A DNA stretch of 64,000 bases from Nitrospinota bacterium (GCA_016212275.1 JACRGR010000032.1:28218-92217), one strand, 5' to 3'. Shown: positions 54,089-62,520, counted from the first letter of the stretch. Numbers and translations are program-made. Notes: generated from the sequence alone by a model not told the origin.

Positions 54089-54511
54089 TTACAACACAAG
54101 ACGTTTAATGCCATCTTTTAGCGCCGCGGCGATAAAGTTGATAAGGAGACCCGTTTTTATTTTTGAAAGCCTCAAGTAGGTCAGCAATTGGGCGGTATGA
54201 AGTGGAGTAAGTTTTTCAACCCCCTTAATCTCCAGAACGACCCGGGTTTCCACTACGATGTCCATCCGGTACGCACATTCCAACTGCTTTCCTTTATATT
54301 CCAATGGCAAATTTTTCTGCCGTTCAAACGTCATTTTATGAAGTGCGAATTCATGACAAAGACATTCTTCATAAGTTGCTTCCATCAACCCCGGCCCCAA
54401 TTGTCTATGGACTTCTATAGCGCAGGCTATTATCCTTTCCGTGATCTCAGAATCAAAATAGTCTGTCCCCTCTGTGTCTCGGTGCCTCTGTGGCCCATTC
54501 CCGGTATTCAC
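54089..54511 (-). CDS. GxxExxY family protein
   Basis: The protein of about 140 residues contains GPGLMEATYEECLCHEF, the GxxExxY motif. LEYKGKQLECAYRMDIVVETRVVLEIKGVEKL follows, a PD-(D/E)xK-like nuclease core (D...ExK). LLTYLRLSKIKTGLLINF is also typical. The function of the family is unproven. The GTG at 54511 overlaps the radical SAM stop; its first codons are encoded by the inverted copy of the short repeat at 54470, so the true start is uncertain. Confidence 0.8.
   Translation of the reverse strand: MNTGNGPQRHRDTEGTDYFDSEITERIIACAIEVHRQLGPGLMEATYEECLCHEFALHKMTFERQKNLPLEYKGKQLECAYRMDIVVETRVVLEIKGVEKLTPLHTAQLLTYLRLSKIKTGLLINFIAAALKDGIKRLVL
54470..54493. repeat. Short repeat, inverted copy within the 5' part of the GxxExxY gene
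   Basis: CTCTGTGTCTCGGTGCCTCT is followed by GTGG, the reverse complement of the copies at 53957 and 54065. With 54065 it forms an inverted pair around the gene body. Confidence 0.7.
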
Positions 54512-55971
54512 TTGGCACCCCGGCTTGGGGATGGAAGGAAGATGCCGCCCACGGCGCGGAGCGAGGCGATGGGGTGTTTTGCGAACTCTTTCATGAAATG
54601 CCCCCGGTTGGCCCACACACGGCTCACGAACCGCTTGCGGTGCCACAGCGTGGTGGCAACCCTCAGCGCTTCTTCCAGGTCGCGCGGCTCCAGCGCGTCG
54701 GTGCGGATGACGGCGCGGTTGCCCCCGTCGTACTCGCTAAAGTCCGCGCTGACGATATGCCCCTTTTCCGAAAGCTGGCGGTACAGCCTGCTTCCGGGGT
54801 ACGGCGTGGCGATGGAGAACTGCACGGTGTCCGGGTCCAACTCTTCGGCCAGCGCCATCGTTTTTCGTATGGTTTCCTTCGTCTCGCCCGGCAGGCCGAA
54901 GGTGAACGTGAGGTGGCACTTGATCCCCAGCCGTTTCGTTTCCCGCACCGTCTCGCGCGCCACGGCCAGGTCCAGCCGCTTGCCGCAGTCATCCAGTATC
55001 TTCTGCTCCCCGGATTCCACCCCGTATTTGATGGACACAAGCCCGGCCTCTTTCATTTTTGCCAGCATTTCCGCGTCGGCGGTATCGGCCCGCGCCATTG
55101 CGGCCCACGGCAGGCCGAGATTTTCGCGGATCATCTCGTCACACAGCGCCAGTATCCGCTTTTTGCCGATGTTGAACGTATCATCGTCGAAATAGAACGA
55201 TTTGAATCCGTAGGTATCCCGGCAATGGACGATCTCGCGCACCACGTCTTTCGGATCGCGCGCGCGGTACTTGTTGCCGCCGTACATCACTTGCGGCCAC
55301 GAGCAAAAGGCGCAGGTGAACGGACACCCCCTGCTGGCGTGTACTTGCAGGCTGGGGGACGGGATGCCGCCCGGATTGTCCCAATAATTCATCATCGGCA
55401 GGAATTCGCGCGCGGGCCACGGCAGGTCGTCCAATTTTGCCAGCGGGCGGCGGCCGTTCTTGCGCGGCGCGCCGTCCGCGCCCCGGTACACCAACCCCAA
55501 GATGCCCTCTTTCGGACCGGCCAGGTTTTGGGCCAATTCCAAAACGGTGAACTCGTACTCCCCTTCGATGGAAAAATCCAAGAACGGGTGCTGGTCCAAA
55601 AACGCGGGATCGAACATCGCATCGTGCGCCCCGCAAAATGCAAGCTTGGCGGCGGGGAGCAATTCCTTGACCTTTTTGCCTTGCCGCAGGTCGGTGACGA
55701 TGGATGCGGTGGATACTTCGTGCATCACAAGGTCCGGCATGAAGGAGGCGATTTTCGTGAAATACGCTTCCTCATCCATCCCCTCGGCGATGGCGTCCAC
55801 GAGCAACACCTCGACCCCGTTCTTCTTCAAAAGCGCGGCGGCGTATGACAGGAAGAACGGGAACGGCATGTAGGGCGAGGCGCAATGCTCGAAATGCGGC
55901 CATCGCGAACCGGCGCGCACCCCCTTGAACCCCTTTTTCGCCCACGGCGCGTTGCCGAGAAATACTTTCAT
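54508..55971 (-). CDS. B12-binding-domain radical SAM protein
   Basis: The 487-residue protein has a cobalamin-binding-like N-terminal domain (PYMPFPFFLSYAAALLKKNGVEVLLVDAIAEG; about 30-180). Its radical SAM core has CPFTCAFC at 216-223, YFDDDTFNIGKKRI, GVESGEQKILDDCGK and TFGLPGETKETIRKTM. The pattern resembles BchE/HpnJ-type enzymes that modify lipids, porphyrins or hopanoids. The substrate is not predictable. It is a distant relative of the radical SAM gene at 16020. Confidence 0.9.
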   Translation of the reverse strand: MKVFLGNAPWAKKGFKGVRAGSRWPHFEHCASPYMPFPFFLSYAAALLKKNGVEVLLVDAIAEGMDEEAYFTKIASFMPDLVMHEVSTASIVTDLRQGKKVKELLPAAKLAFCGAHDAMFDPAFLDQHPFLDFSIEGEYEFTVLELAQNLAGPKEGILGLVYRGADGAPRKNGRRPLAKLDDLPWPAREFLPMMNYWDNPGGIPSPSLQVHASRGCPFTCAFCSWPQVMYGGNKYRARDPKDVVREIVHCRDTYGFKSFYFDDDTFNIGKKRILALCDEMIRENLGLPWAAMARADTADAEMLAKMKEAGLVSIKYGVESGEQKILDDCGKRLDLAVARETVRETKRLGIKCHLTFTFGLPGETKETIRKTMALAEELDPDTVQFSIATPYPGSRLYRQLSEKGHIVSADFSEYDGGNRAVIRTDALEPRDLEEALRVATTLWHRKRFVSRVWANRGHFMKEFAKHPIASLRAVGGIFLPSPSRGAK

Positions 55972-56004
55972 TTTACGATTATACCGGACAGCCCCACCTC
56001 CGCA

Positions 56005-56634
56005 CTAAATACAAAGTTTGCGTATGACCCACGCCTGCGCCAAACCGTTAAGCAACGGGACAAGGTGCATTGAACCGGCGGGGAGGGATGCGGCAATTCC
56101 CGGCGGCACCGCGCGCCCCTGCCGCGCAAACGCCCATAGCCTGAGCAGGTTTTTCCCGCGTCCGGGCAAGCCATTCCCGATAATCGCGTTCGCGTTGCGC
56201 ACGGTCATCTCCGGCGTCGGCTCGACGACCAACAGCGTCCCTCCCGGCTTGACCGATTCCCACAGGACGCGCAGTCCGTCCCCCGGATCGCCCAGCACCG
56301 CCAGCAATGAAGCGGCGGAAACCACATCCGCCCGCGGTTGGCCCCGCATACCGCCCACCATGAACCGGGCGGAGGATCGTTCCCGGCGGGCGATGGCTTC
56401 CGCCGCCCGCACCATGTGCGGATCAGAATCGATACCCACCGCCTGATACCCCCGGCGCGAGACAAGCCGCGCCACAAGCCCCGGCCCGCACCCGATATCC
56501 AGCCAAGCCGCGCCATCGCCAACGGGCAACTGCTCCACCGCCTCATTGTGGAGGTCGCGGTAGAAATCCGCCCGCTGTAGCCAAGTGAACAGCCGGGCGC
56601 TAAACATTCCCATACTTTCAAAATGCCGGTGCAT
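56005..56634 (-). CDS. Class I SAM-dependent methyltransferase
   Basis: The 209-residue protein has motif I (AAWLDIGCGPGLVARLVSRRGYQAVGIDSD), motif II (RADVVSAASLLAVLGDPGDGLRVL) and motif III (VKPGGTLLVVEPTPEMT). The substrate is unknown. The start overlaps the end of the NmrA-like gene by 17 nt; a second ATG at 56613 is possible. It is likely co-transcribed with the NmrA gene. Confidence 0.85.
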   Translation of the reverse strand: MHRHFESMGMFSARLFTWLQRADFYRDLHNEAVEQLPVGDGAAWLDIGCGPGLVARLVSRRGYQAVGIDSDPHMVRAAEAIARRERSSARFMVGGMRGQPRADVVSAASLLAVLGDPGDGLRVLWESVKPGGTLLVVEPTPEMTVRNANAIIGNGLPGRGKNLLRLWAFARQGRAVPPGIAASLPAGSMHLVPLLNGLAQAWVIRKLCI

Positions 56635-57466
56635 TTTCCCGGGTGAACTGGCCGAAAGTGATCGGCTTTTTCCCGGTTATCGCCTCCACGTCCGGCGAAA
56701 TGTGCGCCGCATACCCCGCCTTGCCGACGGCATGAAGCTCCATCAGCGCAGACGCCATCCAATCCGGCACATGGTGCTCCAGCATCGCTTTTCGCGCGGC
56801 CTCTTCCAGCACATCCACATACGCGAATTTTTTTCCCGTGGCGGCCGATATCGTGCCGGCCACCTCGCCCACCGTCAGCGCCTCGCCGCCGGTCAGCGTG
56901 TACGCCTTTCCTTCATGACCGGGGGCGGTAAGAACCGTTGCGGCCACATTGGCAATGTCCCGTATGTCTATGTAACTTATTTTTCCGGCCCCCAACGGCA
57001 GATAATACACGCCACCGGCGGCCCGGAAATGCGCGATAAAGTTTTGCATGAAATTATTTGGACGCAAAATGGTGTACCCCATGCCGGAGGATTCAATATG
57101 CTTTTCCACCGCGCGGTGCCACCGGCCCAGCTGGATACCCGGCTCCGCGTCCGCCCCGAAGCCGGAAAGCCGCACGACATGCTTCACGCCGCCCTTCTTC
57201 GCCGCGTCCACCAGCCGTTTCCCCTGTTCCGCCATGTTCCGCGTGAACGGAGTAAGGAGGAACGCCTTGTCCACCCCGTAAAACGCCGCAGACACTGTTT
57301 CCGGTTTGTCAAAATCCAGTTCGGCGATTTCCACATTCGGCCCGCGCACTTTCTCCGCCTTCGCCATCGAGTGCGCCGCGGCCCGGACCGCCACCCCCGC
57401 CGCCGACAGTTTTTTTACCAGTTCCGTTCCCACGTTCCCCGTCGCCCCTGTCACCAGAACTTTCAT
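56618..57466 (-). CDS. NmrA/atypical SDR NAD(P)-binding protein
   Basis: The 282-residue protein begins MKVLVTGATGNVGTELVKKL, an NAD(P)-binding motif of the atypical SDR (NmrA/QorB-like) group. HVVRLSGFGADAEPGIQLGRWHRAVEKHIESSGMGYTILRPNNFMQNF is typical of that group. Relatives act as quinone reductases or redox sensors. The ATG at 57466 follows AAGGAGG. It is divergent from an HxlR regulator, which probably controls it. Confidence 0.9.
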   Translation of the reverse strand: MKVLVTGATGNVGTELVKKLSAAGVAVRAAAHSMAKAEKVRGPNVEIAELDFDKPETVSAAFYGVDKAFLLTPFTRNMAEQGKRLVDAAKKGGVKHVVRLSGFGADAEPGIQLGRWHRAVEKHIESSGMGYTILRPNNFMQNFIAHFRAAGGVYYLPLGAGKISYIDIRDIANVAATVLTAPGHEGKAYTLTGGEALTVGEVAGTISAATGKKFAYVDVLEEAARKAMLEHHVPDWMASALMELHAVGKAGYAAHISPDVEAITGKKPITFGQFTRENAPAF

Positions 57467-57544
57467 GTTCGCCTCCTTGGATAAAAAGTTTTTATTGGAC
57501 ACAGGAGAGCAGATATGGTATTTATTAGCAAGTAGTGATTTATC

Positions 57545-57560
57545 TTGAAATTAGTTTCAA
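57545..57560. promoter_or_regulatory. Palindromic operator TTGAAATTAGTTTCAA
   Basis: Perfect 6-bp arms (TTGAAA/TTTCAA) around TTAG lie in the divergent region between the NmrA-like and HxlR genes. This is a natural HxlR dimer site controlling both. Confidence 0.65.
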
Positions 57561-57573
57561 TAAGGGAATCATT

Positions 57574-57969
57574 GTGCAAAACCAGCATGTTACAGGTGTT
57601 GCAGACGTAAAACAATGCGATGGATTCTGCCCCGTGCAAAAGACCATTGGCGTCATCCAAGCCAAATGGACGCTCCTTATCCTGCGCGACCTTCTCTCCG
57701 GCAAGAAGCGGTTCGGCCAGCTTAGGAAATCGCTGGCCGGCGTCAGTCCCAAAACTCTTTCCGTTCGGCTGAAGGAAATGGAAACCGCCGGCATCCTGAA
57801 GCGAAAAGTTTTCGCGGAAGTGCCGCCGCGCGTGGAATACGAGTTGTCGGCAAAGGGGGCGACCTTGGGGGACGTGATCAACGCCATGGCGCAGTGGGGC
57901 ACAAAATGGATGATGGATGACGCCCCAAACGGCGCAAAGCCGGAACCGCCCTCCGTCCAGGGCAATTGA
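57574..57969 (+). CDS. HxlR family winged-helix regulator
   Basis: The 131-residue protein has the HxlR core: a conserved Cys near the start (QCDGFCPVQKTIGVIQAKWTLLILRDLLSGKKRFGQLRKSL), SPKTLSVRLKEMETAGILKRKVF and PPRVEYELSAKGATL. HxlR proteins sense aldehydes or oxidants through that cysteine. A GTG at 57574 with AAGGGA 6 nt ahead is preferred over a GTG at 57535 that would place the operator inside the gene. Confidence 0.9.
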   Translation: MQNQHVTGVADVKQCDGFCPVQKTIGVIQAKWTLLILRDLLSGKKRFGQLRKSLAGVSPKTLSVRLKEMETAGILKRKVFAEVPPRVEYELSAKGATLGDVINAMAQWGTKWMMDDAPNGAKPEPPSVQGN

Positions 57970-57994
57970 ACTTTATATATTGATGCACTATCCC

Positions 57995-58063
57995 GTCATT
58001 CTGAAGGAGCGTTAGCGACTGAAGAATCTCACAGTAGAGATTCATCGCTTCGCTCAGAATGAC
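57995..58063. repeat. Dispersed hairpin repeat, copy B (inverted relative to copy A)
   Basis: GTCATTCTGA and TCAGAATGAC flank GAATCTC/GAGATTC. In reverse complement it matches 42348-42422 closely. It lies 26 nt after the HxlR stop and may act as a terminator-like structure. Confidence 0.85.
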
Positions 58064-58208
58064 GCCACGGCGCATGCAGGATAAATGAAAATGCGCCAGC
58101 CTCGCCACAAATTCCCGTCCCTTGGAGACACGCGGCTTTTCGGACCGTTTCCCCCTCGGCGGAGGCGGGAAAAGTGGTATCATTTATGTACTTGGAGGAA
58201 AGAAAAAA

Positions 58209-59390
58209 GTGGGAACCTTCGGTAAAACATCCGTGATAGCTTTGGCCGTTATCGCCCTGCTATCCCTTCCCGCCGAGGCGGCGAAAAAAACAAAACGCGC
58301 CCCAAAGGCGAAAAAACCGGCAGTGGTGAAAACGGTGAAAAAGGAACCGCGCACCATCGGCGGATTCCAAAACGCCAGCGAGTGCGCGAAATGCCATGTG
58401 GACATCTACCGCAACTGGCAAAACAGCCTGCACGCGCTCTCATACAAAAACCCGATCTTCCAGACCGCCTACATGCGGGCCTACACGCAGACCAAGGGGG
58501 AAGCGGCGAAATACTGCCTCGATTGCCACGCCCCCACCGTGGCGGCCACCAAGGACTTCGACGCGAAAGCGGACATCACCAAAGAAGGCGTCACCTGCGA
58601 TTTCTGCCACAGCGTCACCAAAGTCACCGTGGGAGCGGACAGCCCCTTTGAACTCCAGCCGGGCAACATAAAGCGCGGCGCGCTGAACGCCCCCCGCGCC
58701 GAGGAACACGGCGTGGAATACTCAAAAGACTTCGCCTCGTCGCGCCTGTGCGCGGGATGCCACGATTTCACCAACCGCAACGGGGTGCATGTGGGAAACA
58801 CCTATCAGGAATGGCGCTCCTCCTCGTTCGCTCAGGACGGCACCGAATGCCAGAACTGCCACATGCCGGAGGTCCCCGGCACCACCGCGGACAAGGGAGG
58901 CCGGGACAAAATGCACGACCATTCCCTATCGCACAACACGGAGAGCATGAAGGACGCGGTGTCGGTGGAGACCAAAGGGGTGAACCGGATGAACGACGAA
59001 CTGCTGGTGGACGTGATGGTCCACAACTGGAAGGCGGGGCACGCCATCCCCACCGGGACCCCGGCGCGCACGCTGGTGCTGGAGGTGCGCACGCTGGACG
59101 GATCCAAACGGATAATTGAAACAAAGAAGACCGTGTACCGCAAAACGGTGGTGGACGGTTCCGCGCGCGAGGTGACGAGCGACGCCGACGCATTCCTTTA
59201 TGGTACGAAGATAAGCAAGGACAACCGGCTGGCGCCGGATGAAACGCGGCTGGAGACGTTCCGGTTCGCCACCCGCATACGCGACGTGGCAACCGTGGAG
59301 GCCATCACCTATTTCCTCCATCAGCCGCTGGTGATACAGCAAACGGAAATGACGATTCCGCTTTCCTCATCATCCCTCCCGGTGAAATGA
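58209..59390 (+). CDS. Periplasmic pentaheme cytochrome c, c554-like
   Basis: The 393-residue protein has a signal peptide (KTSVIALAVIALLSLPAEA), then a lysine-rich linker. Five CxxCH heme sites follow at about C59 (CAKCH), C103 (CLDCH), C130 (CDFCH), C181 (CAGCH) and C214 (CQNCH). The spacing and the ASECAKCHVDIYRNWQNSLHALSYKNP start recall cytochrome c554/c-prime domain proteins. The last 150 residues are a beta-rich domain without hemes (VHNWKAGHAIPTGTPARTLVLEV). It should carry electrons in the periplasm. The GTG start follows GGAGG by 10 nt. Confidence 0.88.
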   Translation: MGTFGKTSVIALAVIALLSLPAEAAKKTKRAPKAKKPAVVKTVKKEPRTIGGFQNASECAKCHVDIYRNWQNSLHALSYKNPIFQTAYMRAYTQTKGEAAKYCLDCHAPTVAATKDFDAKADITKEGVTCDFCHSVTKVTVGADSPFELQPGNIKRGALNAPRAEEHGVEYSKDFASSRLCAGCHDFTNRNGVHVGNTYQEWRSSSFAQDGTECQNCHMPEVPGTTADKGGRDKMHDHSLSHNTESMKDAVSVETKGVNRMNDELLVDVMVHNWKAGHAIPTGTPARTLVLEVRTLDGSKRIIETKKTVYRKTVVDGSAREVTSDADAFLYGTKISKDNRLAPDETRLETFRFATRIRDVATVEAITYFLHQPLVIQQTEMTIPLSSSSLPVK

Positions 59391-59398
59391 GTATTTTT

Positions 59399-59474
59399 GG
59401 TAGCAACATGCTTTAGCTTGTTGTTGCCTCCGGAGGAGGCAAGCTCAATATAAAGCCTGTCCCACCGGTGGGAT
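59399..59474 (+). repeat. Three-hairpin dispersed repeat, copy 2
   Basis: Hairpin 1 is GGTAGCAACATGC-TTTA-GCTTGTTGTTGCC. Hairpin 2 is GCCTCC/GGAGGC. Hairpin 3 is TCCCACCGGTGGGA. Same order as 10059-10136, with compensating changes in hairpin 1 (GGCC/GGCT there, ATGC/GCTT here). It ends 5 nt before the glycosylase start. Confidence 0.7.
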
Positions 59475-59479
59475 ACGTT

Positions 59480-60133
59480 ATGAACAAACAGCTGATGGCC
59501 GTTTACCGCGCCCTGCACCGCCATTACGGGCCGCAGGGCTGGTGGCCCGCCAAAACAAATTTCGAGGTCTGCGTGGGGGCCATGCTCACGCAAAACACCG
59601 CGTGGGAGAACGTGGCCCGCGCCATCGCCAACATTCACGCTGAAAAGGCGCTCACCCTGCGCCGCCTGCGCGCCCTGCCGCGAAAAAAACTGGAAACGCT
59701 CATCAAGCCGTCAGGCTATTTCCGCCTGAAAGCGAAACGGCTAATGTGTCTGCTGGATTACCTGGCGGAGGATGGCGGCGGATGGCGCGCCCGCATGCGG
59801 AAAGTGACGCTGGAAGAGGCGCGCGAGGCGCTACTGGCGGTGCACGGGGTGGGGCCGGAAACGGCGGACTCCATCCTGCTGTACGCCGCGCAACGGCCGA
59901 GCTTCGTGGTGGATAAATACACCCTGCGCTGGGGAGGACGTTATGGCATTTTCAAGAATGGCACGAAGTACGAAGAAGCGCGGAATTTCTTCATGGAGCA
60001 CCTGCCGGAAAATGAAAAGCTGTACAACGAATACCACGCGCTCATCGTGCGGCTGGGCGCCACCGTGTGCAAGGCGAAACCGCTCTGCGCCGAATGCCCA
60101 CTGGCGGCTCGATGCGCCAAGCGCGGGCTATGA
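59480..60133 (+). CDS. HhH-GPD DNA glycosylase, MagIII-like
   Basis: The 217-residue protein has the fold of endonuclease III: NFEVCVGAMLTQNTAWENVARAI, the helix-hairpin-helix LLAVHGVGPETADSILLYA and the catalytic Asp in FVVDKYTLRW. A C-terminal cysteine set for a 4Fe-4S cluster follows (CKAKPLCAECPLAARC). The lyase lysine of Nth (in GVGRKTA) is Glu here, and the VVDKY-type segment is as in MagIII 3-methyladenine glycosylases. It should remove alkylated bases without strand cleavage. A three-hairpin repeat sits 5 nt before the start. Confidence 0.85.
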   Translation: MNKQLMAVYRALHRHYGPQGWWPAKTNFEVCVGAMLTQNTAWENVARAIANIHAEKALTLRRLRALPRKKLETLIKPSGYFRLKAKRLMCLLDYLAEDGGGWRARMRKVTLEEAREALLAVHGVGPETADSILLYAAQRPSFVVDKYTLRWGGRYGIFKNGTKYEEARNFFMEHLPENEKLYNEYHALIVRLGATVCKAKPLCAECPLAARCAKRGL

Positions 60134-60325
60134 TTCCCGGCGCGGGGGCAGATAGCCGTTTTTGATCTTCCACTTCCGCAGGGCGTTGGTCTCGTCCTCG
60201 TGCAGGGGGAACCAGGTCACGGTCGGTTTTCCGCACTGCACGCAGGCATCCACCTTTTCATCCACTTTCTGCTGTATCCTGCAATGCCCGCAATAGGAGA
60301 CTTCCGATGGCAATGTTTTTTCCAT
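60128..60325 (-). CDS. Small zinc-ribbon protein
   Basis: The 65-residue protein has two CxxC pairs (YCGHCRIQQ and ACVQCGKPTV), a classic zinc-ribbon layout, followed by HEDETNALRKWKIKNGYLP. Function is unknown. The start is taken at the second ATG (60325); the frame overlaps the end of the glycosylase gene by 6 nt in a tail-to-tail arrangement. Confidence 0.7.
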   Translation of the reverse strand: MEKTLPSEVSYCGHCRIQQKVDEKVDACVQCGKPTVTWFPLHEDETNALRKWKIKNGYLPPRRES

Positions 60326-60491
60326 TATCACCTCAGTTGCTATTCTTCGATGTTGATTACAGCGTGCCTTAACCGTGCGGCAAGTATCAATACCCCCGAA
60401 AAGGCATTTTCCTACATTGAAATGTGTAACCGCAGGCCGCGCGATTTCCGCGCCTTTCCCGACTCGGTTGGAGGAATGGAATTAATTTCGC

Positions 60492-60520
60492 TTGACTTTT
60501 CGGTATTCTTTCGGTATAAG
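60492..60520 (+). promoter_or_regulatory. Strong sigma-70 promoter giving a leaderless mRNA
   Basis: TTGACT at 60492-60497 and TATAAG at 60515-60520 are 17 nt apart. The predicted start is at about 60527, 2 nt before the ATG at 60529. TTTCGGTAT occurs twice in tandem within the promoter, a possible regulator site. Confidence 0.75.
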
Positions 60521-60528
60521 ATTTTCCC

Positions 60529-61695
60529 ATGAAGATAAATATTGGCTGGAGAGGAATAGCGGGAACCTTATTTCTCATCTTTTGCGCTCTTCAACCCTCT
60601 TCGGCCTTTGCCGGGGCGCGACACCCCTTTAATCCTTCAAAGGTCCCGATGAATGACGGCTGGGAAGAGACCGGCATCGCCGCAAAGACCATAGAGCCGT
60701 GCGGGAAAGACCTTGTGTACATGGGGCTTGAGGAGGTTAAAGACGAACAGGGGAACGAGGCCGGATACAAGTTGCGCGTCCGCGACATGCTTACGGGCCA
60801 GGAGCGGACCTCCGCCGCCGAGCCGTTTGCCGAGCAAACACTCATCGGATGCACCCCCGACTCCCGTTATCTGCTCATAGGAACCTACTTGAAGAACGTG
60901 GGGAATTCAATAAATGCCTACGACACGGAAACGATGAAGATGATAGGCACATTCGCTTATCATGATGAGGCTGGCTTGACCACCCAACGCCTTTCCCCCG
61001 ATGGCCGCTATCTTCTGGCGGGAGAAAAGGAGTCGTCATTCCCCCTTCCCGACGGGAGAAGGATACAGGTACTTCCCGCATTGCTACCGTTCCGAAGCCG
61101 GGTCACAAGCGTTGCATGGTCGGGCGATAGCGCGAAGGCTTACATCCTCACAAAGAGCGGGCCCCAAAATCTGATCATATATGATGTCGCAACTAGCGCC
61201 CAACGCACCATCGAACTCGCTTTCGGCCCCCGGGATTATTTCGGAATGCGGATTATGGTCCACCCAAAAACGGAAAGGGTCTTCATTCACACGGGCTTGT
61301 CATTTGACGGAGAGATAGAATTCATTGAATACCTGTTCATGTTCGACCCGGCGCAACTGCCCAAAAAAGGAAATACCATCACCGTTAAGCCCCAGTTGCT
61401 GGGCGACATATTCGCCACAGTAGCCTTTGGCCCGGACAATACCCTTCTGTTCAGCCTTATGCCGAATCAGGAAGCAAGTACTCCCGCATTTCCCGAAAAA
61501 TATAAAGGTATTTTCATGGCGGACCTCGATGGCAAGGTGATTGGGCGCATTACGAAGGATCATTATGACCTTGAGCCCGCATATATGGACGAGCGCCGCC
61601 TTCTCGTCATCAGCCGCGAGAACCGCCTGCCCTTTAACGCATTGTACATGAGGACCATAATGTACTGGCGGAATTCTTCCGCATCCATTCGGTAA
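60529..61695 (+). CDS. Secreted beta-propeller-like protein
   Basis: The 388-residue protein has a signal peptide (IAGTLFLIFCALQPSSAFA, cut near AFAG). The rest repeats WD40/YncE-like blades (TPDSRYLLIGTYLKNVGNSINAYDTETMK, SPDGRYLLAGEKES, VAWSGDSAKAYILTKSGPQNLIIYDVATSA). No enzymatic motif was seen. The role is probably binding or sensing in the periplasm. There is no ribosome site, in agreement with the leaderless promoter. An M23 peptidase follows 30 nt after it. Confidence 0.78.
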   Translation: MKINIGWRGIAGTLFLIFCALQPSSAFAGARHPFNPSKVPMNDGWEETGIAAKTIEPCGKDLVYMGLEEVKDEQGNEAGYKLRVRDMLTGQERTSAAEPFAEQTLIGCTPDSRYLLIGTYLKNVGNSINAYDTETMKMIGTFAYHDEAGLTTQRLSPDGRYLLAGEKESSFPLPDGRRIQVLPALLPFRSRVTSVAWSGDSAKAYILTKSGPQNLIIYDVATSAQRTIELAFGPRDYFGMRIMVHPKTERVFIHTGLSFDGEIEFIEYLFMFDPAQLPKKGNTITVKPQLLGDIFATVAFGPDNTLLFSLMPNQEASTPAFPEKYKGIFMADLDGKVIGRITKDHYDLEPAYMDERRLLVISRENRLPFNALYMRTIMYWRNSSASIR

Positions 61696-61725
61696 TCACC
61701 ATTATTCTTTTGCTCTGGAGGATAT

Positions 61726-62466
61726 ATGCCGACCAACACAATTTATGACCCAGGTTATCCTTTCCATCCAACCAGCCATTACGGAACTGAAAGAAAAAGG
61801 GGTGACGGCGCAAAATACAACCATTCCGGCGTTGATTACGGCGCGCCGGAAGGCACTGACATCCCCGCCGCCGCTGGCGGTGTGATCGTGTTCTCCGCCC
61901 GAAATGCGACCTATGGTTATACCGTTATCGTCGAGCACACAAACCACTTTGGGAACAAAGTGTACACCCTGTATGCCCACCTGAAAGAAAATTCCAAACT
62001 TCCCTATGGAGCAAAGGTAAACGCGGGAACAAAGATCGGCGAAGTCGGCAACACGGGAACGTCCGAAGGTTTTCACCTGCACTTTGAAGTGTTGCAACCC
62101 GACGGATACGATAGCGACGGCCCGTATTTTGGCAAGGAGAGAAAACGTCTTAACACTGGCAAGGATGCAAGCCAAATTGGTTTCCTTGGTAGCGTTGGCA
62201 GGACCAATCCCGAAACGTACCGCAACTACAACGGCGAGGTTTTCTCGAAAGGGGCTCCCGGATACAGATCCTCGTGGCGCGACGAACCCCATTCTTTTGC
62301 GCGAGAGGCCGAAAATGCCCGCCGCGCTTCGGCAACGGATAACCATCATTCAACCTCCCGGCATTACGGCGGCCATGCGGAAAACGGGACACTTGTGCGA
62401 CACGGTGGAGAGGTGACCCGCATCGAGCCGGACGGCTCCACGCGCGGCTCCTTTCACAGCGATTAA
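61726..62466 (+). CDS. M23 (LytM-type) peptidase without signal peptide
   Basis: The 246-residue protein has an M23 zinc peptidase domain (about 30-130): HSGVDYGAPEGTDIPAAAGGVIVFSA (His and Asp zinc ligands), TLYAHLKENSKLPYGAKVNAGTKIGEVGNTG, and HLHFEVLQPDG (HxH). It should cut peptidoglycan cross-links. The C-terminal 90 residues are low-complexity and polar (SFAREAENARRASATDNHH). No signal peptide or membrane helix exists, so it needs another route to the cell wall, or it acts as a delivered effector. GGAGG lies 4 nt before the ATG. Confidence 0.85.
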   Translation: MPTNTIYDPGYPFHPTSHYGTERKRGDGAKYNHSGVDYGAPEGTDIPAAAGGVIVFSARNATYGYTVIVEHTNHFGNKVYTLYAHLKENSKLPYGAKVNAGTKIGEVGNTGTSEGFHLHFEVLQPDGYDSDGPYFGKERKRLNTGKDASQIGFLGSVGRTNPETYRNYNGEVFSKGAPGYRSSWRDEPHSFAREAENARRASATDNHHSTSRHYGGHAENGTLVRHGGEVTRIEPDGSTRGSFHSD

Positions 62467-62520
62467 CGTCTCTCTCCAATCAGCGGAAAATTGCCAAAAC
62501 GCCAAACGCGAAAGGAAAAT

